NCBI GenBank assembly: GCA_028671895.1
Contig: CM053802.1
Span: 12,593,631-12,657,630 of the forward strand
Length of the DNA stretch: 64,000 nt
Source: Oenanthe sinensis
Taxonomy: Eukaryota; Streptophyta; Magnoliopsida; Apiales; Apiaceae
Direction: 5' to 3'
The stretch's first letter is position 1; the number at the start of each line of letters is the position of its first letter. The notes beneath the pieces were generated by a model. It saw nothing but the letters and a program-made list of their open reading frames with translations. It was not told the origin of the DNA and ran no database searches. A program made the translations under genes and the position numbers. This document shows, piece after piece, positions 38,095 through 49,941 of this stretch.

Positions 38095-38547
38095 TCAGAC
38101 AACCACAAAGAAACCTGCTACAACAGCAGCAACAACAGAAGAAACCTTGAAAGCAGTGGCCTTGCTCTCTGATGGCGCGGGTGCATCAGCAATGGGTCCG
38201 TCAGCAGGTGCGGAGCCTGCAGACTCACCTGGGGGAGCTGGTGGAGACGATGATGATGAAGAATCACCCTCAGAGGAGCCAGGGCTCGAGGATGATGAAG
38301 AGCTGCCCGAGGATGAACCCGATGAAGACGGAGATGACGAGGAGGCTTTAGGAGAGGAAGCAGGTGATTTGCTGCCACCTGAACCTGATGACGATGACTG
38401 TGGAGGGCTGGATTGAGGAGAAGATGAGGAAGAAGAACCTTTAGGTGACGGGCTGTCGCTGGGAGAGCTGGATGGTGTGTTCGCTGCGGAAGCCAAGCCA
38501 ATGAGAGCCACCAAGAGGAGGCTAAATACAATAATGTGGCGTGCCAT
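38095..38547 (-). CDS. Classical arabinogalactan protein, GPI-anchored
   Basis: AGPs are heavily O-glycosylated proteins of the plasma membrane and cell wall. This intronless ORF codes for 150 residues. Residues 1-21 (MARHIIVFSLLLVALIGLASA) are a signal peptide ending in an AXA-type site. The body is almost entirely Ser and Pro, with some Gly, and carries Ser-Pro and Ala-Pro pairs that are targets for prolyl hydroxylation and arabinogalactan addition. The C-terminal segment AFKVSSVVAAVVAGFFVVV is a GPI-anchor signal after a small-residue region. Ser outnumbers Pro here, more than in textbook AGPs, and long Ser runs occur. Frames opposite this gene are also open because of the biased composition; they are shadows. 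Confidence 0.88.
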   Translation of the reverse strand: MARHIIVFSLLLVALIGLASAANTPSSSPSDSPSPKGSSSSSSPQSSPPQSSSSGSGGSKSPASSPKASSSSPSSSGSSSGSSSSSSSPGSSEGDSSSSSSPPAPPGESAGSAPADGPIADAPAPSESKATAFKVSSVVAAVVAGFFVVV

Positions 38548-38831
38548 TAGTGTTAGCTACAATTAATGTGTGTAACAAGTTTTGTTCAAGAGAATTTATT
38601 GGAGATTAAAGAGATAATTAATACAACACAATAACTGGAATGGGATTGATGTTTGTATTAGTTTGGATGTTAACTTAATATCTTGTGATGCGGAGATTAG
38701 TACAAGGTAGAGAGAGCAGGTTATAATTTATGGAAAGGATGGGGGAGAATCAGCGTAGATGGCGGCAATGTAGGGAGGGAATGTAATTTCAACTTTGTTC
38801 ATTTAAGCTTTTCTGGTTTTCCTTTTTTCCA

Positions 38832-38861
38832 GCTTTATTTATTATTATTATTATTATTATT
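38832..38861. repeat. (TTA)n microsatellite
   Basis: About nine TTA/ATT units in a row upstream of the AGP gene. Confidence 0.9.
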
Positions 38862-38914
38862 TTAATTGAAATTCTAGGAACCATGCATATTAATTCACTT
38901 GCTCGGTTGAATAT

Positions 38915-39255
38915 GGTCCCGTTTGGTACTGCAAGCAACACTTTCATTAGTTTTTTGTTAAAAAATTGTTAGGAAGGTGTTTGTTAAAATTTAAAAATTG
39001 ATGTCCGTAAAAGTGATTTTAACCTAAAGTTACTGTTATAGAAACCATGTCCTCCATATTTTTGGAAAAAAATTATTTTTCAAATAATTACAAGTTTAAT
39101 CATCAAATCTTTCCAAAAACATTATTTTTATATATTATATCTTAAAATATGTACAAATCAAAAAAATTTACCAAACAATCAGTTAATTTTTCCAACAATA
39201 CTTTTTCTGATAGCACAGACAACAGTTTTCAACCGTAATGGCAAACAGATTTTAT
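38915..39255. mobile_element. Possible hAT-type MITE
   Basis: The left end reads CCCGTTTGGTACTGC and the right end, in reverse complement, reads TCTGTTTGCCATTACGG, with similar spacing and a non-coding interior. GTTTGG ends are common in short hAT-like elements. The match is loose and no target duplication is seen. Confidence 0.35.
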
Positions 39256-40029
39256 GACATTTATATTCGACTTATGTAGTTTTGATTAGAGTTAAATGCA
39301 AAATGTGCAACTCTAATTACACACACCTGCACTTTGTGTACACCAAATATCTAGTAGAGTGTGTACTTGTGTTTATCAAAAACTAGCAGATTGTGTATTT
39401 ATTTAAAATATAGTTAACACTCACATTTTTTATAAATAATATATCATATTTTCAATTTTCAATTTTAATATTTCTAAATCTTCAGATTTGTTTCTGTATT
39501 TTTCAGACACATCTTTCTGATCTGAAATTTTGAACGAGTTTAGTATCATTTGTGATGATTTTTGTACTTATATGAGGCATGACCATTTTTTTATGACGTT
39601 TTGATCATATTTTTTGTGGTTATATGTCGTTTATAATGATGATGTGTCATATTACATGACTATAATTATGAATCGAAAGTTTTATACTATAATTCCATAC
39701 TATATTTTTTTGTTACACTTTCATTGACTTTTTTTTCTTTATTTGGTTTTATTTTTTATTTTCAGATTTAATTGGATGGGTATTCTAATTAAATGTTTTT
39801 TTTCTTGTTTTTAGTAGGGCATTATTTTTCTCATAGGATTTTGATTATTTGGGATTTTTAATGAGGTCTTTCTATAGTGACGTTTTATTTCCAGACATTA
39901 AGGTGTTATTGTCTAAATATCCGGAGACAACATGTGTTTGAGTTAGATGATAAACTTGGTTTATGAAATAAACTCTTTTTAGGTCATTGTACTTCGATTC
40001 AATTTATTAATGAAAAGTTATTTCTGTTA

Positions 40030-40032
<3 letters not shown>

Positions 40033-40064
<32 letters not shown>
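40033..40064. repeat. (TA)n microsatellite
   Basis: About 15 TA units without interruption. Confidence 0.95.
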
Positions 40065-40069
<5 letters not shown>

Positions 40070-42033
40070 TACCGTTAACTATTTCAAGAACATTTTAATA
40101 CATTCCGTCACGGAAAATTGGAAACACAAATGCACAATCAACTTAATTTGCTGCACAATTCAATCAACACAACTAGCACGACACAATCTGCTACACACTC
40201 ACACCAACAATATTTCATGTTTTCTTTTAGGATAATGTTCCAGTTTTCAAAACAAAAATCCTAAAAGATCAAGTTCAGAAGCATATTAAAGCAAAATATA
40301 TAAAGTTGTATAAAAAATAGAGAATTATTTAGTTCTTGAAATAAATAAATTTATAATCATATTAATTTGTATGACACAACTAATTAACAAAAAAATGGTC
40401 TAAAAAACTACATACTACCAAAAATATATATTAAAATAATTTTTAAGCCATATATTACTTTACATAAATTAAGGATGAATTATTTTGAGTGTGTTTACTT
40501 GATTTCAAGTTTTTTGTCGAAAAAAGATACTTGAATTTAAGTTAAGACAAATCATTTGTGTGTTTAGTAAAAATTTATTTTATATATTACACTAGTTACT
40601 GATGTAAATTTTAATATTTTATAATAATTATTGTTTCTTATGAGTTATAACTTATTTTATTAGTATTTAATTTAATAAAACTTCGATACATGTTCTTATA
40701 AAAGAATAAAATTTTTGACATTATAAATATGATTTGCAAGGTAAGTAACTAAGTATCCTCTCTAAACACAAAATTTAATTATTAGTTAATTAATATTAAA
40801 AAAAAGTAATAATCACATTTTTTATTATTTATTCAAGTCAGGGGAAATGTTTTATGTTTTAATGATAAACAAATTAGTAGTGTTTTTAGTTCTATTTTTT
40901 TCAACAGGCCTCAGCATAATATAACGTTGAATTATAATGGTAAAATCTGAAAAACGGGAGAGAAATAAAACTGGGAAAAAAAACTAACGGTGTTAGTTTA
41001 AATCGACGGAAGTACATGATTTGCTAGCTTTTGATAAATACATGTACACGCTCTGCTAGATATGAAATTCGGTGTACACAAAGTGCACAAGTCGGAAACT
41101 ATATATACACAGCTTGCGATTTACTCTTTTGATTATCGTTGGTAAAAATGTTTTCAGTCTAATTATTTTGAGAAAATGGGTTCTTCTATGTGTTTTGAAA
41201 AAAACTGTTTTTTTAACTTTTGAAGTAATACAAATTTCACAATTAAACTTTTTCAAAAATATTATTTTTTTATAATTATATTTCAAAATATGTTTAAATT
41301 AAAAATATTATTAATTACTTATCTGATTTTAATTTTAAATAGTAATCCCAAATAAGTCTAAATTTATATTTTAAATGTATTTAGTTATTTTTTGGTTGAA
41401 ATTTAGAAAATGTAATACAAATTCGTAAATAAAGATAATAATAGGAGTACAATATGTGATTACTCTCAAGGGAAGAAATGATGCTGAGGGAAAATCGGAG
41501 AAGAGTATAAAATAAATGAATATTCGTATATAATTGGCGCGATTAAAATCAAATTGTAAGAAGAGAATGAACGAATTTATATAATTTATAAAGATTGATG
41601 ATTCGTAATATGGTACATTTTTTATTTTATTCTCGCTCAGTTAACATTTTTCTCCAACATTGATTCAAAAAAACACATTTTCTCCAACCAAATAGTATGG
41701 TTTTTCTCATTTAATAAGATGATTTTCAAATCATTCTATTCTCTGCGAGTATATTATGTATCTTTATATTGGATCGATCGATATTCTCACTTTTATGAAA
41801 CTTGTCATTATCTAAAACTTGTTCACTTCACATTTGTATCTCTCGATTTGATTTGCTTATACTTTATATCTTATTTTATTAGCATAAATTTGAATAATTT
41901 GTAAGTTTGGTCAACTTTATTTTTATTTGTTCACGTTAGATTTACTTTCCCCCCTCTCTTATTTGGTATCATGTCACATATTAATACCTTAATACCAGTA
42001 CCGTGTATGGTTTGAGTCTATATATTAGATTAT

Positions 42034-42243
42034 GGCTCTGTTTGTCTGGACTTATAAGCAGCTTATAAGCTGAAAAAGTTGGTATATATGTACTTTTTCT
42101 GAAAATAAGTAACTTATTTTCAAATTTGAAAATAAGATTTGGTCTTAAATTTCTAAAATAAATATTAATTTTCAAAAAAAAATATGAAAATATTTTTTTT
42201 TTAAAAAGTAACTTATTACTTATAAGCTAAGTCAAACACCCCC
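42034..42243. mobile_element. Short non-autonomous element, hAT-like ends
   Basis: The left part GGCTCTGTTTGTCTGG followed by ACTTATAAG is mirrored at the right by CTTATAAGCTAAGTCAAACACCCC. The ACTTATAAGC words form inverted copies near both ends and the interior is non-coding AT-rich sequence. This arrangement is common in small plant hAT-like elements; the superfamily is inferred from the end motifs only. Confidence 0.5.
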
Positions 42244-43029
42244 TATAAGTGTTGCTTGTTTAATAATTGTCTCTATAAACCTTGTAGTGAATATCTAATT
42301 TATGTATAACTTTATGGTTTTCATGTATAAATATTATTCGTCTTTTATTATATGTGTTTTGTATATTTTCTCGGGTCAGATGGAACTCGATTAAAATGTT
42401 CTTACTCTTATTCTTGAGTAACTTTTTTTATTTGAATTAGGTAGAAAGTATTTTTATATGTTTATTTTTAATGTATGATAAAATTTATAATTTTAATTAA
42501 GAATGTACCATGAATATAATTATTCATTGGAGGACATATATGATGGCGTGTTTATACTCTTGAGGAGTAATTTTGGACCATATATGATGACTTGTTTTTA
42601 CTTTGGAGGAATAATTTTGGGGCATGATTGATGGTTAAAATGGTGTGTAATTGTATTTTGACAATTTCAAATTTAGTTTGTGTCTTAATTTGTTTGTCTT
42701 TAGGAGCAATTTTGACTGTGATTGATGGTTGATAAGTACAATTAGTGAAGTTTATTTTGACAGTTTCAAATTATAAATTTATGGCTTTTAATTTCATTTA
42801 TGTTAATTCATTAACAACATTTATTTGTTAGTTTTTGTCTTGAATGTCAAGTTTTAATTTCAATCATTAGCTTTTAATGTAGTTTTTTTGAAATATATAA
42901 ACAATAAATTGGGGTATTTTTATTTTTAATATTTTAATTATAGTTTTAAATGATAAAATTTATTAATTATGTATTGTTTAAATATGTATATTATTATTTG
43001 TTAATTTTAGGTATCTAACCAAAGGGGAT

Positions 43030-43210
43030 CCCTTTGGTTAGATAATTATGTAATAATATATAAGAATACTTTAAGATATTATAATTATGTAATAATGTAT
43101 AAGAATACTTTAAGATATTATTTGACGATATTTATTGATCTCTTTGGTTAGATAATTATGTAATATTGTATAAGAATACTTTAAGATATTATTTGATGAT
43201 ATTTATTGAG
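43030..43210. repeat. Tandem repeat, three copies of an AT-rich unit
   Basis: The words TCTTTGGTTAGATAATTATG (or its TAGATAATTATG core), TATAAGAATACTTTAAGATA and TATTTATTGA recur in order near 43033, 43080 and 43140. The middle copy lacks the CTTTGGTTAG start. Differences between copies are few. Confidence 0.8.
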
Positions 43211-44080
43211 ACGTTTTCTTTTATTTGTTTTCTTTTATGGTTTTCAGGTACACGCAAAAAATGATTAAATTGATTTGGAGTGAGAGACACAATACTCATA
43301 TCAAGGAAACTGAAGATTTTTCAACTACTTTAGTTTGTATTTATTTGTTGATTTTTTGGGAGTTTCCTCTTCAGGCTGTAAAGTTTTCTTGACTAAGCGT
43401 CTGAAGACATTAAAGAAACCCTTCTAATCATTCAAAATTGTATTTTGATACTGCAATTATTTCCCCAGACAAAAAAAGAAGAAGAAGATTTTCATTTATT
43501 TGATAAATATATTTTCCAGCTCATAAAATGTCGCAGATATTCTCAAAACTTCACGGTATGTCTTGGTGCAACCGTGCAAAACTATATCACTGTGCAACAT
43601 GTATGGCCATTTTATAATGTGTTTCGTCCTGGGGCTGCTGTTTATTTTTATGCGATATCTGGTTCAGATTGTTGTTGCAGACTTGCAGCCGATTCTGATC
43701 CAGACCCTAATTTTCCATTGGTCTCCCTATCGAACGCAGACAAATCCCTAAACATGGTCAAAAGAACATAGAAACATGAAAACACCATTTAAAGTAAGAA
43801 CAGAGTATTATTTCTTGAGAATAACAATGTTAGACATGCTCAGCATGAGACACGGTTGTACCAGAAAAAATGGAAAATAGACTTGAAAGGAAATTAAAAA
43901 TAGCATTCATCCTCGCTCCAATAGAGGCTTGCTAACTTATTAATCAGTCTGTGCTATGGATCAGAATGGAAAAATCAAGAGAAGCCTAAGAAACTAGATT
44001 GTCTTAACAAGGCACTCTTGTGCAAATCGCCATGTTTTCTATAAAACATAACGGAAACAATAAAAAACAAGAAATGCTGA

Positions 44081-46664
44081 TCAGTATTTGTAGTCCTTGA
44101 CATGAAGGCTCTCAGAAGCACCTTCACTCAAAGCTGCATCGCCCTTGTACTTACCAAGAGTGGCCTCTGAGTTGGCCTTGCACCTTGCCAGGAATACTTC
44201 CTGTGCCTTCTGAATGTTTTCATTCTTTCCTGCCCAAGCCTTGAGAGTGCTCTGCTGAAGAGCCCTTCCATAGGAAAAAGTGAGACTCCAAGGCTTCTTT
44301 GTCTGGAGCTTGTTCATGGCATTGAGGTTAACAGTAGCCTCCTCCTCGCTCTGCCCACCAGATAAAAACACAACAGCAGGAACAGCAGCAGGCATAGTGC
44401 GCTGCAGGGCACGAACAGTGTGCTCAGCAATCACCTCAGGTGCAACCTTGGCAGAGTCGGATCCTGGAGTCACCATGTTGGGCTTCAACAAAGTTCCCTC
44501 GAGCAGAACTTTGTGGTCATTGAGAGCCTTGTAACAAGCAGCAAGAACTCGTTCAGTTACATCAGCGCACTTGTTGATATCATGTGTTCCATCCACAATT
44601 ATTTCAGGCTCAACAATGGGTACCAACCCATTCTCCTGGCAAATAATTGCATACCGGGCCAAACCATTTGCATTCTCATTAATAGCCAACTGTGAAGGCT
44701 CATTTGGTCCAATCTTGAGCACTGCACGCCACTTTGCAAACCTAGCTCCTGCTTCATAGTATTTAGCACAACGAGCAGCAAGGCCATCGAGACCTTGAGT
44801 GGTGGTCTCCCCATTGGTACCAGCAAGCTCAACTGTGCCTGTGTCAACCTTGATTCCTGGGAGAACTCCACCTTCTTTCATGACCTCAACAAAAAGTTTG
44901 CCTGAAAATCATCCACACAGATGTGATTCCTTATGTGATGGAATTTTCTCCAGAGAAACTATTCATGCTGTGAAAAAAATCTTGCCCAAGCTCTTTCCCC
45001 ATGCAAACAGAAGGTAGCATGCATAGAAAATTCACAAGGGTATCTTAGAGTCTAGACACACTACATGAAAGTAAATAATAAAGATTTTAGAAAACATAAT
45101 TAAAATGTACATGCAATAACAGCTAGATGTAATAACTCATAAATGTCAATGCAAGGACATTGTTGCTTAAGCGCCATGCCAGGGATAAGGGTCTTGCCTA
45201 CACACTTTAGATAGCAGGTTCCCATTACTTAAACTGGCCTGAACAACCGATATTTAGGCAACCTTTAGCCACATCACTGCATCAATGGCTTTGGTATTTT
45301 AAAGTTTCTGTAATAAATAACACATTCACTTTATTTAATAACCCTCAATAATGTTATTTATGTTGGTAGAATTTGAATTTACCTGCAGCAGTACTTTGAT
45401 AAAGAGTTTCCTCAAAAAGAATTACACCACTAAGGTACTGCAGGCAGCCAGGGGTGCAGAAGAGAAGCTCTCTGAGTGCCCTTCTATTTGACTCAACATT
45501 TTCAACATTAATGCTTGATAAACGCTTGCCGATTGTGCCAGTTGACTCATCAGCAGCAAGGATTCCCTTCCCCGGGGTACCGATGTAAGTAGCATTAGCA
45601 ATCAGCTCATCTGTAAGATTGAAATCACCTTTAGTATGCACAACAGTCAATAAATTGCACTTCACAAACATTTTATAGGGTAGATAAGAATACCAATCCA
45701 ACCATGCTCATCACAAAGTTGGTATAGTACATATGGTATAGCAAGTAATGAGATCAAGGCATTTATAAAATAAATAAAGCTTATTTATATAGAAACAGAA
45801 CCCACCTAAGTATAAATATGTTTCCTATAAGGTCAGCCTTGCAGAGATATCTTTAATACTAGAAGCCAAATCTCTAAATTTGGGATTTTTTTCATACTTA
45901 AATATAAATAAACTTTACAATTTAAAAGTAGTTAACTTATAATACAGTGCAACATTCATAACCAGAAGAGACAGAGGGTATTAAAACAGTGCAACATTCA
46001 TAACCAGAGGAGACAGAGGGTATTAAAAATAATTGATCTGCCTCGTGTAATATGTTAACAGCCAAAGATTAAGAATCCCAATGTGATCCAAAAACTCGTA
46101 GCCTACATTTTACTCCCTCTGTTTTTTTTTATATTTTTTATATTTGACGTTTGATTTTTCTGCACACATTTTAATGTGCTTTGACCGAGTAGTTAAAATA
46201 GTTATTTTTCTAAAAAAAACTTCTAAATAAAAATTTATAACTTATACTAAAATTCACAAAAAGAATTTTTTAAAAATAATTATTTTAACTATACGGTCAA
46301 AGTACTTTAAACTACGTGTAGAAAACAAATATAAAAAAAGAGAGGGAGTACTAAACTCCCAATTAATTAATATATGATTAAAAGTCCAACATGCTTAAAA
46401 ACATACGATGAAATATCCTTATTATTTATTACCATTATTATCAAGGTACAATTTAAGATCTGAGTTTTCGAAAGACATTTTAAATGAATCAAGCAGATCA
46501 AAACCAAATCAATAAGAAACAACTAACAAAGAAGAGTGTAACATAAGATCGAATCCAAATATTCAATTTGCATGTAAAATACATAATAATATATATAATA
46601 TTAATGAATTAAGGAGAAGATGAGAAAGGGTATTACCAGCATATTTGCCCTTGTAGCAAGACAT
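44081..46664 (-). CDS. FBA: Fructose-bisphosphate aldolase, cytosolic class I, 3 exons
   Basis: Class I aldolase splits fructose 1,6-bisphosphate into dihydroxyacetone phosphate and glyceraldehyde 3-phosphate in glycolysis and runs the reverse reaction in gluconeogenesis. Exons on the minus strand: 46637-46664 (28 nt), 45383-45610, 44081-44901. Frame is kept across both GT-AG introns and the protein has 358 residues, the usual cytosolic length. It starts MSCYKGKYADELIANATYIG with no transit peptide, so it is cytosolic. Key sites are GKGILAADESTGTIGKRL, WRAVLKIG (Lys148), VEPE (182-185) and the Schiff-base lysine in LLKPNMV (Lys225). The C-terminus is HVKDYKY; a final Tyr is normal in this family. 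Intron 1 is about 1 kb and holds a MITE and a 42-bp duplication. Which cytosolic isoform it is cannot be told from sequence alone. Confidence 0.97.
45944..46027. repeat. Tandem duplication of 42 bp in aldolase intron 1
   Basis: Copy 1 (45944-45985) and copy 2 (45986-46027) both begin ACAGTGCAACATTCATAACC and differ by one base in the part compared (AGAAGAGAC against AGAGGAGAC). Such near-identity means a recent slippage or unequal event. Confidence 0.9.
46113..46348. mobile_element. Stowaway-type MITE in aldolase intron 1
   Basis: The left end CTCCCTCTGTTTTTTTTTAT is mirrored by the right end ATAAAAAAAGAGAGGGAG, with TA at both flanks. An inner pair, CTTTGACCGAGTAGTTAAAA against TTTTAACTATACGGTCAAAG, extends the fold-back. 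Confidence 0.85.
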
Positions 46665-47794
46665 GGTTATTGAATTGATGATCCCTGAGAAATTGTGATT
46701 AGATTGAGAGAATATGAATGATAAGGGTCTGTTTAACCTCTAATAATAGTTGGAAGTTAATTTTAGCAAACAGAAAACATATAATTAGTAAATGAATAAT
46801 AATTACCGGCCTAGGTTAAAATGAGATAACTAGTATGTACTTTCATGTTCCGTAAATATTTTTTTGCTATTTTTTCTCCAAATACATAAGTTAGTCTCAT
46901 AATTGTGTTTTTATTTACAGAACACATGTGCTCTTCATGAAAGATGTGATATTTATAAACATTTTTCATTATTTTTTAAGAATTAAAAAAATTTCTCATA
47001 TAATTGTGTTTGTATTTACAAAACACTTATATTTGAAACAAAAAGTGTGTGATGATTTTTACAAAATAAGAAATTTTCTCCAAAATTCTCCAACGAAATA
47101 GTTCTCCGTATAGCCTAACTCTTATATCATCCAGTAATGATATTAACATTAAATAAAAATTAAATAAAATCTTGCTCAAGTGGTAAACTTAAATTCGTCC
47201 AACAAAAAAGTAGTAACCTTAAACACAAATCCGATTTCAAAACAATATTCAAATTTGATTCATCGAATTTCATATTAAATTGAGTTTGAATTATATTTTC
47301 AAAAATCTAAAAAAATATATTATAAGCAAGTTGATATCATCCCTACAAAGTAAATTTTTATGTATTCAAAATATATGCCTTAATAAATTTTTTTAACATG
47401 AAATGAAAATTTCATTAAAACATTTGAACCTAGCTGGAGCAACCTCCTGAACCGTCAATTACAACCTGATTGTGAAATAAAAAACGTGCTAAACAAATAA
47501 TCGTTTTGTTTTCAGACCGCTTAACACATAAAATTTCCAAATTCTTTAATCTAAAAAGTATTACAATGACATCTCGAACAATCCAACCAACACCAGTTGT
47601 GCATCACAATTGACATTCACATAAGTGTCATTTGTAAAACTAGTAGCATCACAATTGACTTTCACATAAGTGTCATATGTAGTCCAGTCCAATGTTCAGA
47701 ACTATCAATTACATCAACTGATATTGGAGGAACAAATATCCCCAAAATATGAATAATTTTTTTGTGTGAAAGGTGAGCTCTTACGAAGCCTTCG

Positions 47795-47920
47795 GGCATG
47801 TAGCTGAGTTGGTGAGCGCACTGGTTATTGACCAAAGTAACCAAGGTTCGATTTCTGGGGATGTGGGGAATTTTTCAGGCTGTCTAGCGTGATACCCGTG
47901 TCTCGAAATTAGACCAAACC
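47795..47920 (+). mobile_element. tRNA-derived SINE fragment
   Basis: GGGCATGTAGCTGAGTTGGTGAGCGC begins like a tRNA. TAGCTGAGTTGG fits a pol III A box and GGTTCGATTTC, about 33 bases further on, fits a B box. The tRNA-like head is followed by a short unrelated body (GTGATACCCGTGTCTCG) and a T-rich end. It does not close into a full tRNA cloverleaf by eye, so a SINE is more likely than a tRNA gene. Confidence 0.6.
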
Positions 47921-48302
47921 TTTTTAAAGATAAATGAATCATAACAAACTGGACGAATTCATTTTTTAATATGATACACATGAAAATTGCAAAATAAAAT
48001 ATTTAATATCAAGACATAATATTCCTAAAATATTTTTTCAAAATAACGTGACAGTAGTAATTACGTATCAGAATGGAAAATTTTAATTAGTGTGTTAATG
48101 TAAATGCACTAGGGGTTCATCATTTCATTTATTATTTTGACAATCAATTAAAATTAGACAAATATTATTTGAAAATTTTTTTGAAAAATAATTTGAGAAC
48201 TCTAGTATTTCTTTAAACAAAAAAGATAGAGTTCAGCTACCAAACAAACAAATTTTAGTCATCCGTTAATATCTCATAAGATCTGGATCATCGAAATCTC
48301 TG

Positions 48303-48783
48303 AGGGGTTATTTGGTTCAGAAATCGGGTTGTAATCAGGAATCAGATTAAGATGGCATGTGTATGAAATCTCATTCTGATATCATGTGTTTGTTTGAATG
48401 GTGGAATCTGATATCATGTGTTTGTTTGAATGGTGTAATGAATTTATTAATTTAATATATTTTCTAATGAGTAAAAAAATATAAGTAGTTAATATGAAAA
48501 ATAAATCATTATTATTTCTCAAACAGTAAACAATCTCGTTATAATTTTTTTATTTCAAGAATTAATATGTAATTTTATAAATAAAAATAAAAAAGAAATT
48601 TTAATTTGATTCTTCATACCCATAGCTCATTCTCACCTCCCACTAAGGTATCAAAAACTCATACCTTATGTGTTTGAGTTATGAATTTTAAAATTTAAAA
48701 TTTTAAACCAAACACCAGGTATGGATTTGGAATGAAGAAAACACATAACTGATAATTAGATACCACGAACCAAACGAAGCCTA
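48303..48783. mobile_element. MITE-like element with internal 32-bp duplication
   Basis: The left end GGGGTTATTTGGTTC is mirrored by GAACCAAACGAAGCC at the right. The interior has no ORF and contains a tandem duplication with period 32 (copies from about 48375 and 48407, TCTGATATCATGTGTTTGTT). No clear target duplication was found, so hAT or Harbinger origin is undecided. Confidence 0.5.
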
Positions 48784-49941
48784 AGTTTGTCAATTTATAT
48801 ATTTTTTTAAACTATTGTCAATTTATATTTAAAAATTTTGTTCGAGTATGACATGTCTTTTTTTCCCACGTACTTCATTTAATAATAATTTTTTTTAAAA
48901 AAAATCTAAATAAAAACATAATGTATATCCCACAATTCAGGGGGAAAAGTTAAATAAAATTAATAATTAGAAATAGGTTTTTAAATTATGTTATAAAAAA
49001 AAATCAAATGTCCATATGATATCATTAGGAGCAGGTGTGTGATAAAAAGAAGTTTTATCCAGGTCATGGATTCGATTCTCGCTCACCCCCGAGATTTGTC
49101 AGAACATATACTCACATTATAAGGCATATAAGCCAAATTAGTATTAAAAAAAAACAGCATAGTTGACTGGTTGGCATTTGCCGGACCGCTAAGGCATCAT
49201 TAAAAACCCAATGAATATAGTGGCCCCACTGGGCCCAGATTTTTACAAAAACAAGCAACCCTATTGGTTACATTAGATTCTCTGACAGTCACTGTACTTG
49301 CCATTAAAAATATCCGACTAAATATCAATATAAGTCGGCGCTGAACTTTGATTATCACTTGCCCCTTCCCTTTTTGAGAAATGAACAATTCCGAAGATGG
49401 ATATTTATTTCCTTGTTTTTTGGAAACTAAAGAGAATTTAGAGTCGGGGATGAATTCTTATCATTAGAACACTACCAAATCATATGGATGCAAGGTGCAA
49501 TGTAATAGGTTGCTTTGTAATTTAAAGCTAGTGAGAGATCTAATTGCTTAATTCTGGCAAGTATCTAAATTTCCTAATTCGTGTCCTTGAGGTAGTTTTG
49601 TGTTTTTAAGGATTAAGTTCTGTGAACCGTGTTGAGAGGTCTTTATAGTTTGTAATGTATTATGGACTTATGGTGAGTGGGAGTGTTTAAAGAGGAGCTT
49701 CTATCTGGCTCTTCACTTGAGGATTATCATCCTCACTCAAGCTTCTATTGGAGTGGGGAATCAATATCTTGCAGGTAGTTTTTCGAATTATTTGGTACAC
49801 TCTGTCATGCAAATTTATGATATCTAACTTATCACTGCAATGCAGAAATACCTTGTAATGATTTTTTAAGAAAGTTTATTATTCTAATTTCTTGGACTTA
49901 TTCTTTACTGCAATTCATAATGGAACTGTTATCATATCCAG

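Larger units (their letters stand above)
38548..44080. other. Long AT-rich spacer with repeats
   Basis: Contains the AGP promoter side near 38548-38800, a TTA microsatellite, a TA microsatellite, two MITE-like elements and a tandem repeat, each listed separately. An ORF at 43445-43771 (+, 108 codons) shows no family feature that I recognise and I do not call it a gene. Confidence 0.5.
46665..49941. other. Spacer between aldolase and the Hsf pseudogene
   Basis: Holds the aldolase promoter region near 46665-47100, a SINE-like unit and a MITE-like element, listed separately. At 49020-49110 there is a GGATTCGATTCTC word resembling a pol III B box, but no matching A box. The missing first exon of the Hsf pseudogene was looked for in 49400-49941 and not found. 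Confidence 0.45.

Noticed and set aside
43445..43771. Plus-strand ORF of 108 codons upstream of the aldolase 3' end
   Set aside because: No domain, signal peptide or repeat that I can recognise, no splice context, and the surrounding sequence is AT-rich spacer. An ORF of this length can occur by chance.
44280..44871. Several plus- and minus-strand ORFs overlapping aldolase exon 3
   Set aside because: They are shadows of the highly conserved aldolase frame and have no family similarity of their own.
47781..47860. Functional tRNA gene
   Set aside because: The A and B box words are present, but the arms do not pair into a cloverleaf by eye and the 3' part runs into unrelated sequence, so a SINE is preferred.
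49021..49110. Possible second SINE (GGATTCGATTCTC as a B box)
   Set aside because: No A box at the right distance upstream and no recognisable tail.
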